This document shows positions 1-7,939 of a DNA stretch of 28,124 bases, piece by piece. The stretch's first letter is position 1. Each line of letters starts with the position of its first letter. The stretch is from contig JAZRWI010000098.1 of assembly GCA_045599645.1 (NCBI GenBank), positions 1 to 28,124 on the forward strand. The letters are read 5' to 3'. Origin of the DNA: RUG334 sp045599645. Its GTDB lineage: Bacteria > Muiribacteriota > Ozemobacteria > Ozemobacterales > Ozemobacteraceae. The notes under the pieces were generated by a model, which worked only from the letters and a program-made list of their open reading frames with translations, searched no databases and was not told where the DNA came from. The translations under genes were made by a program, and so were the position numbers.

Positions 1-10
1 CAATTGTCAT
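1..10 (-). CDS. 5' end of a gene running off the left edge
   Basis: On the minus strand an AAGGAGA ribosome binding site (complement of plus 19-25) lies about 8 nt before an ATG at 10-8, followed by codons for Thr and Ile before the window ends. Only three codons are visible, so no function can be given. The gene would be the next one downstream of the 915-residue protein on the same strand, separated from it by a strong terminator, so it probably has its own promoter or is reached by read-through. Its leader contains a perfect complement of the ribosome binding site, described separately. Confidence 0.45.
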
Positions 11-14
11 TAAA

Positions 15-75
15 AAATCTCCTTTTTTATAACGATTGCGGTTGGTAGCCACAATCACTATATCAAAGGAGATTT
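15..75 (-). promoter_or_regulatory. Leader hairpin that could hide a ribosome binding site
   Basis: AAATCTCCTTT (minus strand, 75-65) is a perfect 11-nt complement of AAAGGAGATTT (25-15), which holds the Shine-Dalgarno sequence of the gene starting at 10. Between the arms lies a second stem, GATTGTGG/CCGCAATC, with one G-U pair that forms only in the minus-strand RNA. Folding would bury the ribosome binding site. No known riboswitch class was recognised. If transcription starts inside the loop, for example from a weak -10 near 60, the 5' arm would be absent from the message and the hairpin would not form. Confidence 0.45.
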
Positions 76-139
76 CTTTTATCTAAAGATTTTTATTCTC
101 ACCAGCTCAGCTGGTGGTTTATTCACGCAAATGCGCACA

Positions 140-175
140 AAAAAAATACCCAGCCGGTTGGCTGGGTATTTTTTT
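140..175 (-). terminator. Rho-independent terminator after the 915-aa gene
   Basis: A 16-bp perfect inverted repeat is built on TACCCAGCC, loop GGTT and GGCTGGGTA. It is flanked by A and T runs, so it can act in both directions. On the minus strand it starts 13 nt after the stop codon of the gene ending at 188 and ends in eight T residues. Confidence 0.9.
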
Positions 176-187
176 ACTAACTTTTAA

Positions 188-2935
188 TTAGTCGTTGTCG
201 CCTTCTGGGATAACTACTGAGCTGATGTCCTTGTCTGGATCAAGAGCAGTAATTTCGCGCTGAGCATATTCGGTATAAACCTTATCATCAGCAGAAGTTA
301 CTACTAAGCCGTCGAGAGCGAGGTCATTAGCGATATCTTCGAAGTCTTCACAAACGTTCTTATACATTCTGATTACATCATTGAGTTCGCCAACAACGTA
401 ATTTGGATGATATTCGCTGTTAGAAGTAGTAATACCAAAGATGTGTCTCTTGTGGCCTTCATTAGAATCATCGGCTGCATCCTGGAAATCTTCTGCTGCA
501 TCTTCGTAGTGATTACAATAGAATTCCATTTCATCGTATGCAGGATGAAGTTCGCTCAACCAATCCATGAATGTGCTGCCCTTAACATCGAGGAAAGAGC
601 CCTTCTTCAAATACTTATTGAATTCTTCATTTGTGAAATCAGAATCGAAGTTTGCAAGAGCATCTCTCTTTTCCTTAAGAAGCTGCTGCATCATAGTAGC
701 AGTATCAAGGTTGTGCTTAATGGTGTCTACGAGCAATGTGCATTCAGCACCCTTCTGGGAAACTGAAAGTGCGTCGTAGGTGAGACACTGGCTAATATCA
801 GACCAATAAATCTTTACGATATTTCTTGGTGTTGGATCGCCATTATTGTCGTTCCACTTCCAACCGAAAGCCTTCTTAACAGCTTTGCTCTTCAAAATGT
901 CTTTACCCTTGCTCTTGTTATCTGGAGTGTTTCTGTAACCATCACGGATAGCCTGAAGAGCTTCAGCTCTGTAAGTAAAGAATTCAACGCTGTCTTTCAA
1001 GGTTTCAATAGTCTTAGTAGTTTCCTTGGTAACTTCTTTAACCTTCTTAGTAGATTCTTCAATTACAGCCTTGAAATACATCATTTCCTTAACGCCAACA
1101 AAGAAAGAGTCAGCGTTGAAAGCCTGCATAAGAAGATCTTCGTTCCAAGCCATAGAATCAATACCAACCAATGGGATATAGTTCCATGGAGACTGTTCAA
1201 TTCTGAGACCGATAGTCTGATAGAAAGCATCGTTTGGAGTACCTTCCATTTTTCTATTGGCAGTTACCCAAGACTGGTATTTCTTCTGGAGACAATAGTC
1301 CGGGCAGCAGAATACTTTTTCGATGTTGTATCTTTCAACGTTCTTGTCATACTTGATTTCGTTAATCTTGTCGCCAGCCCAGCTGATGTAAGTCATTGGG
1401 TTGAGAGCATGACCAACCTTACCCCAGAAGCCACGGTTTTCAGCTCTAACAGATTCTTCTTCTGTTGGCTTCCAAGCCATATAATCGGCCTTCATCTGCC
1501 AGAGTTCCATAAGGCGGCTGAGGCTGTAATCCGGGAGCTTGAATACAGAACGGTTGTAATAGCTGGAAAGAACGCCCTGCTTTTCCAATTCGATGAAAAC
1601 TCTTGAGCTGATAGCTTCCTGAGATTTGTCATCGTAGTAAGAATTTTCATTCTTGTTGTTAGCAAGGAATTCATAAGCCATATCTTTGTAAGCACCGTAG
1701 TTCTTTTCGGTTACAAGGTAAGCTGCTGACTTTTCTTCTTCAGTCAACAAGGTTCTGTTGTCGTAGTATGACTTGAATTCCGGGTCCTGAGTGTAAAGAT
1801 ACCAATAAGAATTCTTATAGGCTTCTTTCCACTGCTTGTTGTATTGACCAAACTGGTCAAATACTGCAGTAAGGCACATCCATACGATTGCGATTACGCC
1901 GAGAACCTGACCAACAACCGGGATACAGAACATTGCAACAAGTGATGCAACGCCAAGTGCAAGGCTTACATAGCTCTTAACAAGACCGTAGGTAGCATAA
2001 CGACCACCCTGTCTGTCTTCAGAGGTAATGATGTCGTAAGAATCCATTGCAATACCGATGATAGTCAAACCGATACCAACAGTATGAGCAATACCCTTAG
2101 TGTCGCTGATAACCTTAGCACCCTTGTTAGTGCAAATCTGGTTGTCCTTAGAAAGATGTTCGTTAATCTTCTTAATGGTTTCTTTATACTTAGCATTACC
2201 ATCAGCGCCAGTCTTACGAGCAACCCAGCGGAGGTATGATACAAAGCCTTCACCTACTTCACAGCCAGCCTTGAAGCCAACCGGTGGGCACATATGAGAA
2301 AGGAAGGTATTAGCAGTCTTGGCTGCATTACCGAATGCCTTACCCATCTTTTCAAGACCAACAAAAAGATTGCTCTTGCTCTTGAGCCATTTGCCAGCAT
2401 TTGAAACAGCTTTGCTAGCCTTGCTAGTCAAATTGGTAAGACCAGGAATACCCTTAGCGATAAAAGCTATGGCCAATGTTGCTTTGTTTGCAGCAAAACA
2501 AACCATAGTCAAATAATCTGGTGCCTGGCTGAGCTGAGTCTGAACTTCGCCCAAAGCATTGTAGAAAGAGAATACGTCAGTACAACCGTCATCCATCTGT
2601 GAATAAGCACCACTGATGGTGTTCATCCATTCGCCCCATGCTACTGCTTCATCAATATTGTTAGCAGTGATGGCGTCGTCAGAACGACTGCGGCCTCTGA
2701 GAGAAAGCATGTATTCAAGATAGTCTACAGGCTTTTCTACTTCTTCGATATCGATGATACCATCAATACCATCAGTATCCAGATTTTCTACCACTGGACC
2801 TTCTACTTCAGCAACGACCTGGGCCATATCATCTGCTTCTGCAGCGCGAACCATTTCAATTGCAAATGGTTCAAAAGCCATCAGGAACGAGAGTAAAAAG
2901 ATCAAATACCTTTTTGTTCGGCTATGAAACTTCAT
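188..2935 (-). CDS. Exported protein of unknown function with an internal hydrophobic hairpin
   Basis: This 915-residue protein is not recognised as a member of any family. It opens with a Sec signal peptide (basic MKFHSRTKRY, a hydrophobic core, cleavage probably after VRAA near residue 32). An acidic stretch follows (about 36-70). A weakly hydrophobic segment lies near residues 281-302. A strongly hydrophobic Gly/Val/Ala-rich pair of segments lies near 320-362 and looks like a membrane hairpin. The rest is mainly polar, Tyr- and Lys-rich and probably helical, with several Cys residues including FCCPDYC. Lys/Glu/Thr-rich helical sequence near 625-660 may be a coiled coil. The start is supported by GGAGG at 2941-2945, five bases before the ATG. 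A TATACT-like -10 lies at 3003-3008 (minus strand), but no good -35 is visible. The gene appears monocistronic, with its own terminator at 140-175. The membrane hairpin within an exported protein could suggest a pore-forming or envelope-spanning role, but that is speculation. Confidence 0.85.
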   Translation of the reverse strand: MKFHSRTKRYLIFLLSFLMAFEPFAIEMVRAAEADDMAQVVAEVEGPVVENLDTDGIDGIIDIEEVEKPVDYLEYMLSLRGRSRSDDAITANNIDEAVAWGEWMNTISGAYSQMDDGCTDVFSFYNALGEVQTQLSQAPDYLTMVCFAANKATLAIAFIAKGIPGLTNLTSKASKAVSNAGKWLKSKSNLFVGLEKMGKAFGNAAKTANTFLSHMCPPVGFKAGCEVGEGFVSYLRWVARKTGADGNAKYKETIKKINEHLSKDNQICTNKGAKVISDTKGIAHTVGIGLTIIGIAMDSYDIITSEDRQGGRYATYGLVKSYVSLALGVASLVAMFCIPVVGQVLGVIAIVWMCLTAVFDQFGQYNKQWKEAYKNSYWYLYTQDPEFKSYYDNRTLLTEEEKSAAYLVTEKNYGAYKDMAYEFLANNKNENSYYDDKSQEAISSRVFIELEKQGVLSSYYNRSVFKLPDYSLSRLMELWQMKADYMAWKPTEEESVRAENRGFWGKVGHALNPMTYISWAGDKINEIKYDKNVERYNIEKVFCCPDYCLQKKYQSWVTANRKMEGTPNDAFYQTIGLRIEQSPWNYIPLVGIDSMAWNEDLLMQAFNADSFFVGVKEMMYFKAVIEESTKKVKEVTKETTKTIETLKDSVEFFTYRAEALQAIRDGYRNTPDNKSKGKDILKSKAVKKAFGWKWNDNNGDPTPRNIVKIYWSDISQCLTYDALSVSQKGAECTLLVDTIKHNLDTATMMQQLLKEKRDALANFDSDFTNEEFNKYLKKGSFLDVKGSTFMDWLSELHPAYDEMEFYCNHYEDAAEDFQDAADDSNEGHKRHIFGITTSNSEYHPNYVVGELNDVIRMYKNVCEDFEDIANDLALDGLVVTSADDKVYTEYAQREITALDPDKDISSVVIPEGDND

Positions 2936-3059
2936 ACGAACCTCCGTTTATATGCATCACTCTTGAACGAGTGTACCCAATATACTAAGGACTATTTGAA
3001 TAAGTATAACAAATGATGGGCAAAAGCGGAAGATTTTTAATCAAAAATTTTAAAAATTT

Positions 3060-6000
3060 TTAGAAGGTTATAACCACTTTTGTATTGCATATAACAGCGT
3101 CGTATCCATCGCCATCCAATGTCTTAGAGGAATGGACCTTCTTAATTTCACCGTCAATCATTGTATCGGTACCAATAAACTGAGAGAAAATAACGCCACC
3201 TTCGTAATATTTCCCCTTAATTTCTGCATCGATATCTTTGTGAGACAAGAAAAATTTATATCTCTGGTTTTTAGAAGACGGAGTAACAGTTACAGCAAAA
3301 CGTTTATCAAATTCCTTGCTTGGATTATACGACTGAATGTCGTCATGCTGCAGACCAAACTCCAAGGTTACACGATTATTGACAGGTCTCTGAAGTTCAA
3401 GAATCTTAGTCTTTTTGAATTCATCTTCCTTGTCGTCATAAGTGTCATCTTCATTAGATTCTTCGTAGGTTGCATCAAGAATGTATCCCCTACTGAATTC
3501 ATAACGAAGCTGGAATGACTTCAACCAGTCTTTCAGTTCTGCTACAGATTCATTGTTGCTGCTGTAACCTTTTTCGTATTCAGTAGTAAAACTGAGCTTT
3601 TCAAGAGGATTATAGCGCAATTCATAGGTAGAACGGTCATTTTTGGAAATCTGCTTTCCTGTAGTCTTGTTGTTAACATCACGTCGGCGCCAATCAACAT
3701 AAGCAGAAAGATTCTTAGACATCTTGTAATCTGTAGTGCTATTTATTGTTATTTTTTCTACCGGGTCTTCATAGCGTATAATCTTATCTTCTTCAAGAAT
3801 CTTATCTGGCAAGCTTGAAGGAAGAATATATTTTGAGCGGTCCAGCGCATCATCTTTTGCAATTTTCGAAGTATTTTCAACCTTGTATTTGAAAGTGGTT
3901 CGGAAATCGTCGTCAGGTTCATAGGTCAGCTGTGAATCAGCCAGTTTATCGTCAGATCTTGAATTATTGAAATAATCATCTTCTCTACGGAACTGGAATT
4001 CACCTTTGGCATTAAACTTTCTACTAGGTTCATAATTCAAAGCTAGTTCATAGTTAGAGGTTTCAGAACGATGACCTTTAAGAACAATTTCATCATCGAT
4101 GGTAATACGCGAATAACCAGCATTCCAAGAGAATTTATCACTGACTTCACTTCCGATATTGAAGTCTATTTCGATAACTTCAGAATCAGAAGCAATATTT
4201 ACATCATCCTTATATGAAGTTCGTTCTGCCTTGGTCTGCGTTTTTACAGAACCAATGGCTTTATCGAAAACAAATGCAGATGTATCTTTTGTAAGGTCAG
4301 AATTAATATCTGCTCCATATTCTTCATCTACCTGACGGCCGCCACGAATTTCAAAACGGTTGGCATCGTCCTTTTCCCAGATAAAACCACCGTTGAATTC
4401 TTCGAAATCAACCTTTGATTTTGTTGGGTCATTATCCAGATTGGTCTTAGCCTTTTCTCCGTCAGCAAAACCACTCCAATAGGAGTCGAACTTATAATTG
4501 AACTTTGCCTTGCTGCTGATGATATCGTCGACCAGACCGCGTTCGCCAAGCTCTATAACACCATCTTCGCGGCCAATAATCTTAAATTTGCTATCAATTC
4601 TGTCATAGCTGGCAGAAGCATCAACCTTTTCATTTTTCCCATTAAGAGTAAAACCACCAGCATAGCCGGTTATTGTTTTATCTGATTCAAGTTCATTAGA
4701 ATTTCTATTTGGGTCATAAACAGACATAGCATATTCACCATTAATGCTAAAACCACGACCAAGACGCCAATTTACATCAGCCTCATAAATATCATGTGAC
4801 ATAGGATTAATAGTGCCCGAAGCATTATCAACATCTGCTGAAGACTTAGGTGAGCTATGATCAAGCTCTTTAATCCAGGTAAGAGCCACACTACGGCCTT
4901 CACCGTAAATATATTCCTGTCTTGTGCCAAACATGTTTCGTGTATAAGCATTATCTTCATCATCAGATTCATATTCGATGACAATCCAATGAGTTACTTC
5001 TATTGGAAGAACCGCTGGGAGGAATTTGATAACGCCGTCTTCATAATCAACCTGGTAATCAGTTCCGCGAATAAGCTGAACACCGTCTATATAAACCTTT
5101 TCGGATTCCTGAATGATAGGAGCAGCCAGCATTCTATATTCCTGCTGAGAACCGGCACCTCTGAATTTTTCACGGCGTGACAAGCCTTTTGATTGAGCAT
5201 ATAGGAATGTTGAACGCCAATGCTTGTTAATGTAGCCCTGAGCCATTACCCCACGAACTTCCTTGCTGTAAAGAGCATATTTAGTGCCTTCCAGAGAAAC
5301 AGGGAAATCGCCCAAAACAATTTTCCAGCCGTTACTATCAATATTTACTGTAAATTTACGGTCCTCGTCGTCTGAATCATCAAGAACAGCATGAACAGTT
5401 GAATTAGCATTAATATTGCCATCTACTTCCAAATGCAGACTCTGAGTCAGCTTATCTCCAGGATAACAATCTGTATGTTCAGTTGAAAAATGGCCAACAT
5501 CACCACTTACCTTTGCTTTCTTAAAATCAAAGGTCTTGGTACCAGAAATATCTATATTATGTTTATCATACTGATCTTCTGCTTCATCCCAGAAGCGCTT
5601 TGCATAACGAATTACCTGAGAAGAAGGAGTATTTATCTTCCCATTCTTTGCATTGCTTGATTCTGCTTTTCCATCATCAACAGCTACAGTGTCTGCTGTC
5701 AGAATATTTCCATCTTCGTCTTCGTCGCCAAAGAGTTCTTCGTCACTATCGTTTTCTTCTATATATGGAATAGGTTCTTCGTCTTCAGTATTATTAGAAA
5801 TAGGCTTAGCTTCTGAACATTTTGGGGAAGAAGCTGACGTTACTATTTTCTGTGGTTCCGGAGTTTCGCAAGCCACAGGCTCTGGTTCTGGCTCGGATTC
5901 TGATATAGATACAGGTTCTGGCTCAGAAACAGAATCTGATACGGGTATTGGTTCCGGTTCCGGTTCTGATTCTGATATAGATACAGGCTCTGGCTCTACT

Positions 6001-6248
6001 GCTGGAGTAGGAAGAACAATCTTCATGTCAGCATCCGGGCTATTATCAACAAAATCAGCTTCAACAGCCATACAATCTGCTGTCAGTTCTTCGTATACAG
6101 CCTTTGCTTCTTCTGGTGTCAAAAGCTCTGGTTCCTGGGCAAAAACAGAAGTGGAAACAAGCAATAGCACTAAAATAGCACAAAGCACGCGCTGACATAA
6201 TCTGCCACCGCGCCCTCTGAACAAGGCTATAGCTGTAAACTGCTTCAT
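3060..6248 (-). CDS. Predicted large outer-membrane beta-barrel protein with acidic Pro-Glu repeat linker
   Basis: The 1062-residue protein has a signal peptide (MKQFTAIALFRGRGGRLCQR, then a long hydrophobic core ending VFAQ near residue 38). An extracytoplasmic linker rich in EPEPVSISESE-type repeats follows (about 83-127), then an acidic region to about 190. Near residues 384-410 is the motif YIDGVQLIRGTDYQVDYEDG, a pattern I know from large outer-membrane proteins of other diderms. From about 440 to the end the sequence consists of alternating polar/hydrophobic strands separated by charged turns, and the last residues, VVITF, end in Phe as in the beta-signal read by the Bam complex. The start codon overlaps the stop of xerD (ATGA), so the two are translationally coupled; the AGAGGAG ribosome binding site is unusually close to the ATG. 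No plug or TonB box was recognised. The substrate is unknown; a porin, export channel or surface scaffold are all possible. Confidence 0.8.
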   Translation of the reverse strand: MKQFTAIALFRGRGGRLCQRVLCAILVLLLVSTSVFAQEPELLTPEEAKAVYEELTADCMAVEADFVDNSPDADMKIVLPTPAVEPEPVSISESEPEPEPIPVSDSVSEPEPVSISESEPEPEPVACETPEPQKIVTSASSPKCSEAKPISNNTEDEEPIPYIEENDSDEELFGDEDEDGNILTADTVAVDDGKAESSNAKNGKINTPSSQVIRYAKRFWDEAEDQYDKHNIDISGTKTFDFKKAKVSGDVGHFSTEHTDCYPGDKLTQSLHLEVDGNINANSTVHAVLDDSDDEDRKFTVNIDSNGWKIVLGDFPVSLEGTKYALYSKEVRGVMAQGYINKHWRSTFLYAQSKGLSRREKFRGAGSQQEYRMLAAPIIQESEKVYIDGVQLIRGTDYQVDYEDGVIKFLPAVLPIEVTHWIVIEYESDDEDNAYTRNMFGTRQEYIYGEGRSVALTWIKELDHSSPKSSADVDNASGTINPMSHDIYEADVNWRLGRGFSINGEYAMSVYDPNRNSNELESDKTITGYAGGFTLNGKNEKVDASASYDRIDSKFKIIGREDGVIELGERGLVDDIISSKAKFNYKFDSYWSGFADGEKAKTNLDNDPTKSKVDFEEFNGGFIWEKDDANRFEIRGGRQVDEEYGADINSDLTKDTSAFVFDKAIGSVKTQTKAERTSYKDDVNIASDSEVIEIDFNIGSEVSDKFSWNAGYSRITIDDEIVLKGHRSETSNYELALNYEPSRKFNAKGEFQFRREDDYFNNSRSDDKLADSQLTYEPDDDFRTTFKYKVENTSKIAKDDALDRSKYILPSSLPDKILEEDKIIRYEDPVEKITINSTTDYKMSKNLSAYVDWRRRDVNNKTTGKQISKNDRSTYELRYNPLEKLSFTTEYEKGYSSNNESVAELKDWLKSFQLRYEFSRGYILDATYEESNEDDTYDDKEDEFKKTKILELQRPVNNRVTLEFGLQHDDIQSYNPSKEFDKRFAVTVTPSSKNQRYKFFLSHKDIDAEIKGKYYEGGVIFSQFIGTDTMIDGEIKKVHSSKTLDGDGYDAVICNTKVVITF
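5876..6000. repeat. In-frame repeat encoding Pro-Glu/Ser-Glu linker
   Basis: Two imperfect direct copies of about 50 bp encode EPVSISESEPEPEP-type peptide within the linker of the 1062-residue outer-membrane protein. The copies preserve frame and differ mostly by silent changes. Such repeats can expand or contract by slippage without breaking the frame. Confidence 0.7.
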
Positions 6249-7138
6249 TCTCCTCTTGGATGAGCCTTTCTGTGAGCTTCCTTCAGATCCTTCGCCGTCA
6301 AATGCGTATAAATCTGAGTTGTAGAAACATCTACGTGACCTAGTATTTCCTGCACTGCCATAATGCTGGCCCCGCCTTCTAAAAGATGAGTTGCGCAGGA
6401 ATGCCTGAAAACATGGGGTGAAACATCATGGTTGATTCCAGCCATGATGGAATATTTCTTAATGATCTTCCAGATACCCATACGTGACATTGGCTTGCCA
6501 TAAGGGTTCAGGAAGAGGGTTCTTTCGGTTATATCCTTGCAAAGCTTGGGTCTGCCATGAAGCAGATACTCATTAATAGCCTCTAATGCAAAGCCACCTA
6601 CAGGAACAACACGTTCACGACCGCCCTTTCCCTCAACGGTAAGAAATTCTGCAGCAGTATTGATGCTTGTCATGGTAAGGCTGATAAGCTCAGACTCACG
6701 AATGCCTGTTGCATAAAGAAGCTCAAGCATTGCCTTATCGCGAAGGCCAAGATAAGTATTGGTATCTGGCTGCTGCAAAATGCGTTCTATCTCTTCTATT
6801 GTCATTACTTTGGGAAGAGGTCTGCCAATTTTAGGTCTTTCCAGCAAGGCTGTTGGATCGAAATCAGTAATGCCTTCCCGGAGCAGGAAGCGATAGAACC
6901 CCTTAAGTGCTGAGGACTTACGGGCCATAGAGCGTGGTGAGAGCTCTTTGTCGTGCATGGAAATCATAAACAGGCTGAGCATGCCTTCAACTGTGGAATC
7001 TGTAACGGTTCTGCCACGTCCGGCGGCGAAATCGAACCAATCCTGCAAATCTCGACGATAAGCTTCCAGGGACTTGGGCCTCAAGCCCTTTTCCACAGAT
7101 AGATAGTTAAGAAACTGTTCTAGCAGTTCTTCTGACAT
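6245..7138 (-). CDS. xerD: Tyrosine recombinase XerD/XerC
   Basis: This is a site-specific tyrosine recombinase of the XerC/XerD family, which resolves chromosome dimers at dif and is also used by some mobile elements. At 297 residues it matches the usual length of about 298. The N-terminal SAM-like core-binding domain covers about residues 1-100 and the catalytic domain 105-297. All catalytic positions are visible: Arg147 (GIRESE), Lys171 (GKGGRE), His242 and Arg245 (HVFRH), His268 (LGH) and the nucleophile Tyr277 (QIYTH). AGGAG at 7144-7148 lies five bases before the ATG. The stop overlaps the start of the downstream outer-membrane protein gene, an unusual operon partner. The sequence reads as a host Xer protein, not a phage integrase, because it is short and closely matches XerD throughout. 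XerD is preferred over XerC on overall similarity, but the two are hard to separate from sequence alone. Confidence 0.93.
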   Translation of the reverse strand: MSEELLEQFLNYLSVEKGLRPKSLEAYRRDLQDWFDFAAGRGRTVTDSTVEGMLSLFMISMHDKELSPRSMARKSSALKGFYRFLLREGITDFDPTALLERPKIGRPLPKVMTIEEIERILQQPDTNTYLGLRDKAMLELLYATGIRESELISLTMTSINTAAEFLTVEGKGGRERVVPVGGFALEAINEYLLHGRPKLCKDITERTLFLNPYGKPMSRMGIWKIIKKYSIMAGINHDVSPHVFRHSCATHLLEGGASIMAVQEILGHVDVSTTQIYTHLTAKDLKEAHRKAHPRGE

Positions 7139-7217
7139 GTTTGCTCCTAATGGCCTATTTATGTTTCTAATTGGCCGTGTCTCTACTACTATCGACCGTT
7201 TAAACCTTTTTATTTAG

Positions 7218-7406
7218 CACAATGCACAATGCATAATTCATAATTCATAATGCATAATTCATAATGCATAATTCATAATTCATAATTCATAATGCATAAT
7301 GCATAATTCATAATTCATAATTCATAATTCATAATGCATAATGCATAATTCATAATTCATAATTCATAATGCATAATTCATAATTCATAATTCATAATGC
7401 ATAATT
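7218..7406. repeat. 27-unit heptanucleotide tandem repeat (CATAATT/CATAATG)
   Basis: Exactly 27 consecutive 7-bp units with no interruption. The first two read CACAATG, the other 25 read CATAATT or CATAATG, varying only at the last base. The T/G choice is irregular but contains recurring runs such as TTTGG. The array lies between the divergent xerD and LysM genes, about 80 bp upstream of xerD, and is followed by a T run. It is non-coding; apparent reading frames through it are artefacts. Confidence 0.97.
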
Positions 7407-7479
7407 TTTTTGCCTACAGCATTAACCTGCTCTCAGTCAATGCGAAAGCTAGAGTGCTAAATATTAGAGATGCCTTAAA

Positions 7480-7512
7480 CCCTCCTTCTCAAGGAGGGAC
7501 TAAGGGAGGTTT
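7480..7512. repeat. CCCTCC-type hairpin repeat, copy A
   Basis: CCCTCCTT (7480-7487), loop CTC and AAGGAGGG (7491-7498) form a perfect 8-bp stem, followed by AAGGGAGGTTTT. It is related to the two later copies in the same intergenic region and looks like a dispersed REP-like palindrome. An alternative pairing with the downstream GGGAGGTTT is possible. Confidence 0.7.
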
Positions 7513-7573
7513 TGATTGTAGAACAAAGCATTTAACATTTATTCAACAAGCTAAAAGTAGTATGACCCAGAAG

Positions 7574-7598
7574 AAAACCCTCCCTACCCTCCCTTAAA
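7574..7598. repeat. CCCTCC-type repeat, copy B
   Basis: This 25-bp sequence is identical to the one at 7653-7677, 79 bp further on. It has the left half of the hairpin unit but lacks the right half, and abuts the left end of the GGCTGTC-ended element at 7600, suggesting that the element interrupted a copy. Confidence 0.7.
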
Positions 7599-7599
7599 G

Positions 7600-7743
7600 A
7601 GGCTGTCTAAAAACTCGATTTTATGCACTTAAAACAAGTTTCTTCTAAAATCAAAACCCTCCCTACCCTCCCTTAAAAAGGGAGGTTTTTAGGAATCTAC
7701 TGTATATCGGGATTTTTACAAATTTCTAGTTTGGGGACAGCCT
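7600..7743. mobile_element. MITE-like 144-bp element with GGCTGTC inverted ends
   Basis: The left end AGGCTGTCTAAAAACTCGA (7600-7618) and the right end, read inward on the minus strand as AGGCTGTCCCCAAACTAGA, match at 15 of 19 bases, including the outer eight. GGCTGTC-type ends are known from several IS families. The element codes for nothing and is too short for a transposase, so it would be a non-autonomous derivative. TTAA follows the right end directly (7744-7747) and lies 2 bp outside the left end (7594-7597); no exact target duplication directly abuts both ends. A copy of the CCCTCC hairpin repeat lies inside. Confidence 0.5.
7653..7690 (+). repeat. CCCTCC-type hairpin repeat, copy C, terminator-like
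   Basis: CCTCCCTT (7667-7674), loop AAA and AAGGGAGG (7678-7685) form an 8-bp stem followed by five T residues. Its first 25 bases repeat copy B exactly. The shape is that of a weak plus-strand terminator, but no plus-strand gene ends here, so a dispersed repeat is more likely. Confidence 0.65.
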
Positions 7744-7901
7744 TTAATAAAGGGGGTAAGCAGACCAGCAACCTATAACATTCAATTATGAATTAGATGC
7801 AATATCAAAGTCACAATAAGCAAAACCATAAAAATAAATCTAAATAATCGTTAAAGAATTTATGAAAGGTGCCGAAGGTGGGAGCTGAAAAAGTGTAAAA
7901 G

Positions 7902-7939
7902 CTTGAAAAATCAAGACTCTCGAAAGGAACAACAGTTCC
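7902..7939 (+). promoter_or_regulatory. Leader hairpins of the LysM gene; Shine-Dalgarno inside a stem
   Basis: CTTGA-AAAA-TCAAG (7902-7915) is followed by GGAAC-AACA-GTTCC (7926-7939). The second stem ends at the base before the ATG, and its 5' arm overlaps the AAAGGA ribosome binding site. Unfolded, the Shine-Dalgarno to ATG distance is a long 11 nt. Folding would either block the site or, if ribosomes bind beside it, shorten the distance. Confidence 0.5.

Larger units (their letters stand above)
7139..7939. other. 801-bp intergenic region between divergent xerD and LysM genes
   Basis: No gene is visible. Held here are a GGCC-flanked inverted motif just upstream of xerD (7152-7175), the 27-unit 7-bp repeat, three CCCTCC-type hairpin repeats, a 144-bp element with inverted ends (7600-7743), and a leader for the LysM gene with several small hairpins (7860-7939). 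No convincing sigma-70 promoter could be picked for either neighbour. Confidence 0.8.

Noticed and set aside
3035..3061. A/T-only inverted repeat after the 1062-residue gene as a terminator
   Set aside because: The stem contains only A-T pairs and would be too weak; likely chance in AT-rich sequence.
5653..6195. 180-codon plus-strand frame rich in Gly, Ser and Asp
   Set aside because: It is the antisense shadow of the Pro-Glu repeat linker of the 1062-residue protein, with no ribosome binding site.
7225..7400. dif site for XerD within the CATAAT repeats
   Set aside because: The likeness to the dif core is short and explained by the repeat itself; no 28-bp site with two distinct half-sites was found.
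7860..7935. Glycine riboswitch: GGTGCCGAAGG and later CTCTCGAAAGGAACA recall its conserved boxes
   Set aside because: The upstream GGAGAG strand needed for the closing stem is missing and the alternative pairing lies inside the wrong segment; an envelope protein would also be an odd target. A covariance search with the glycine model would settle it.
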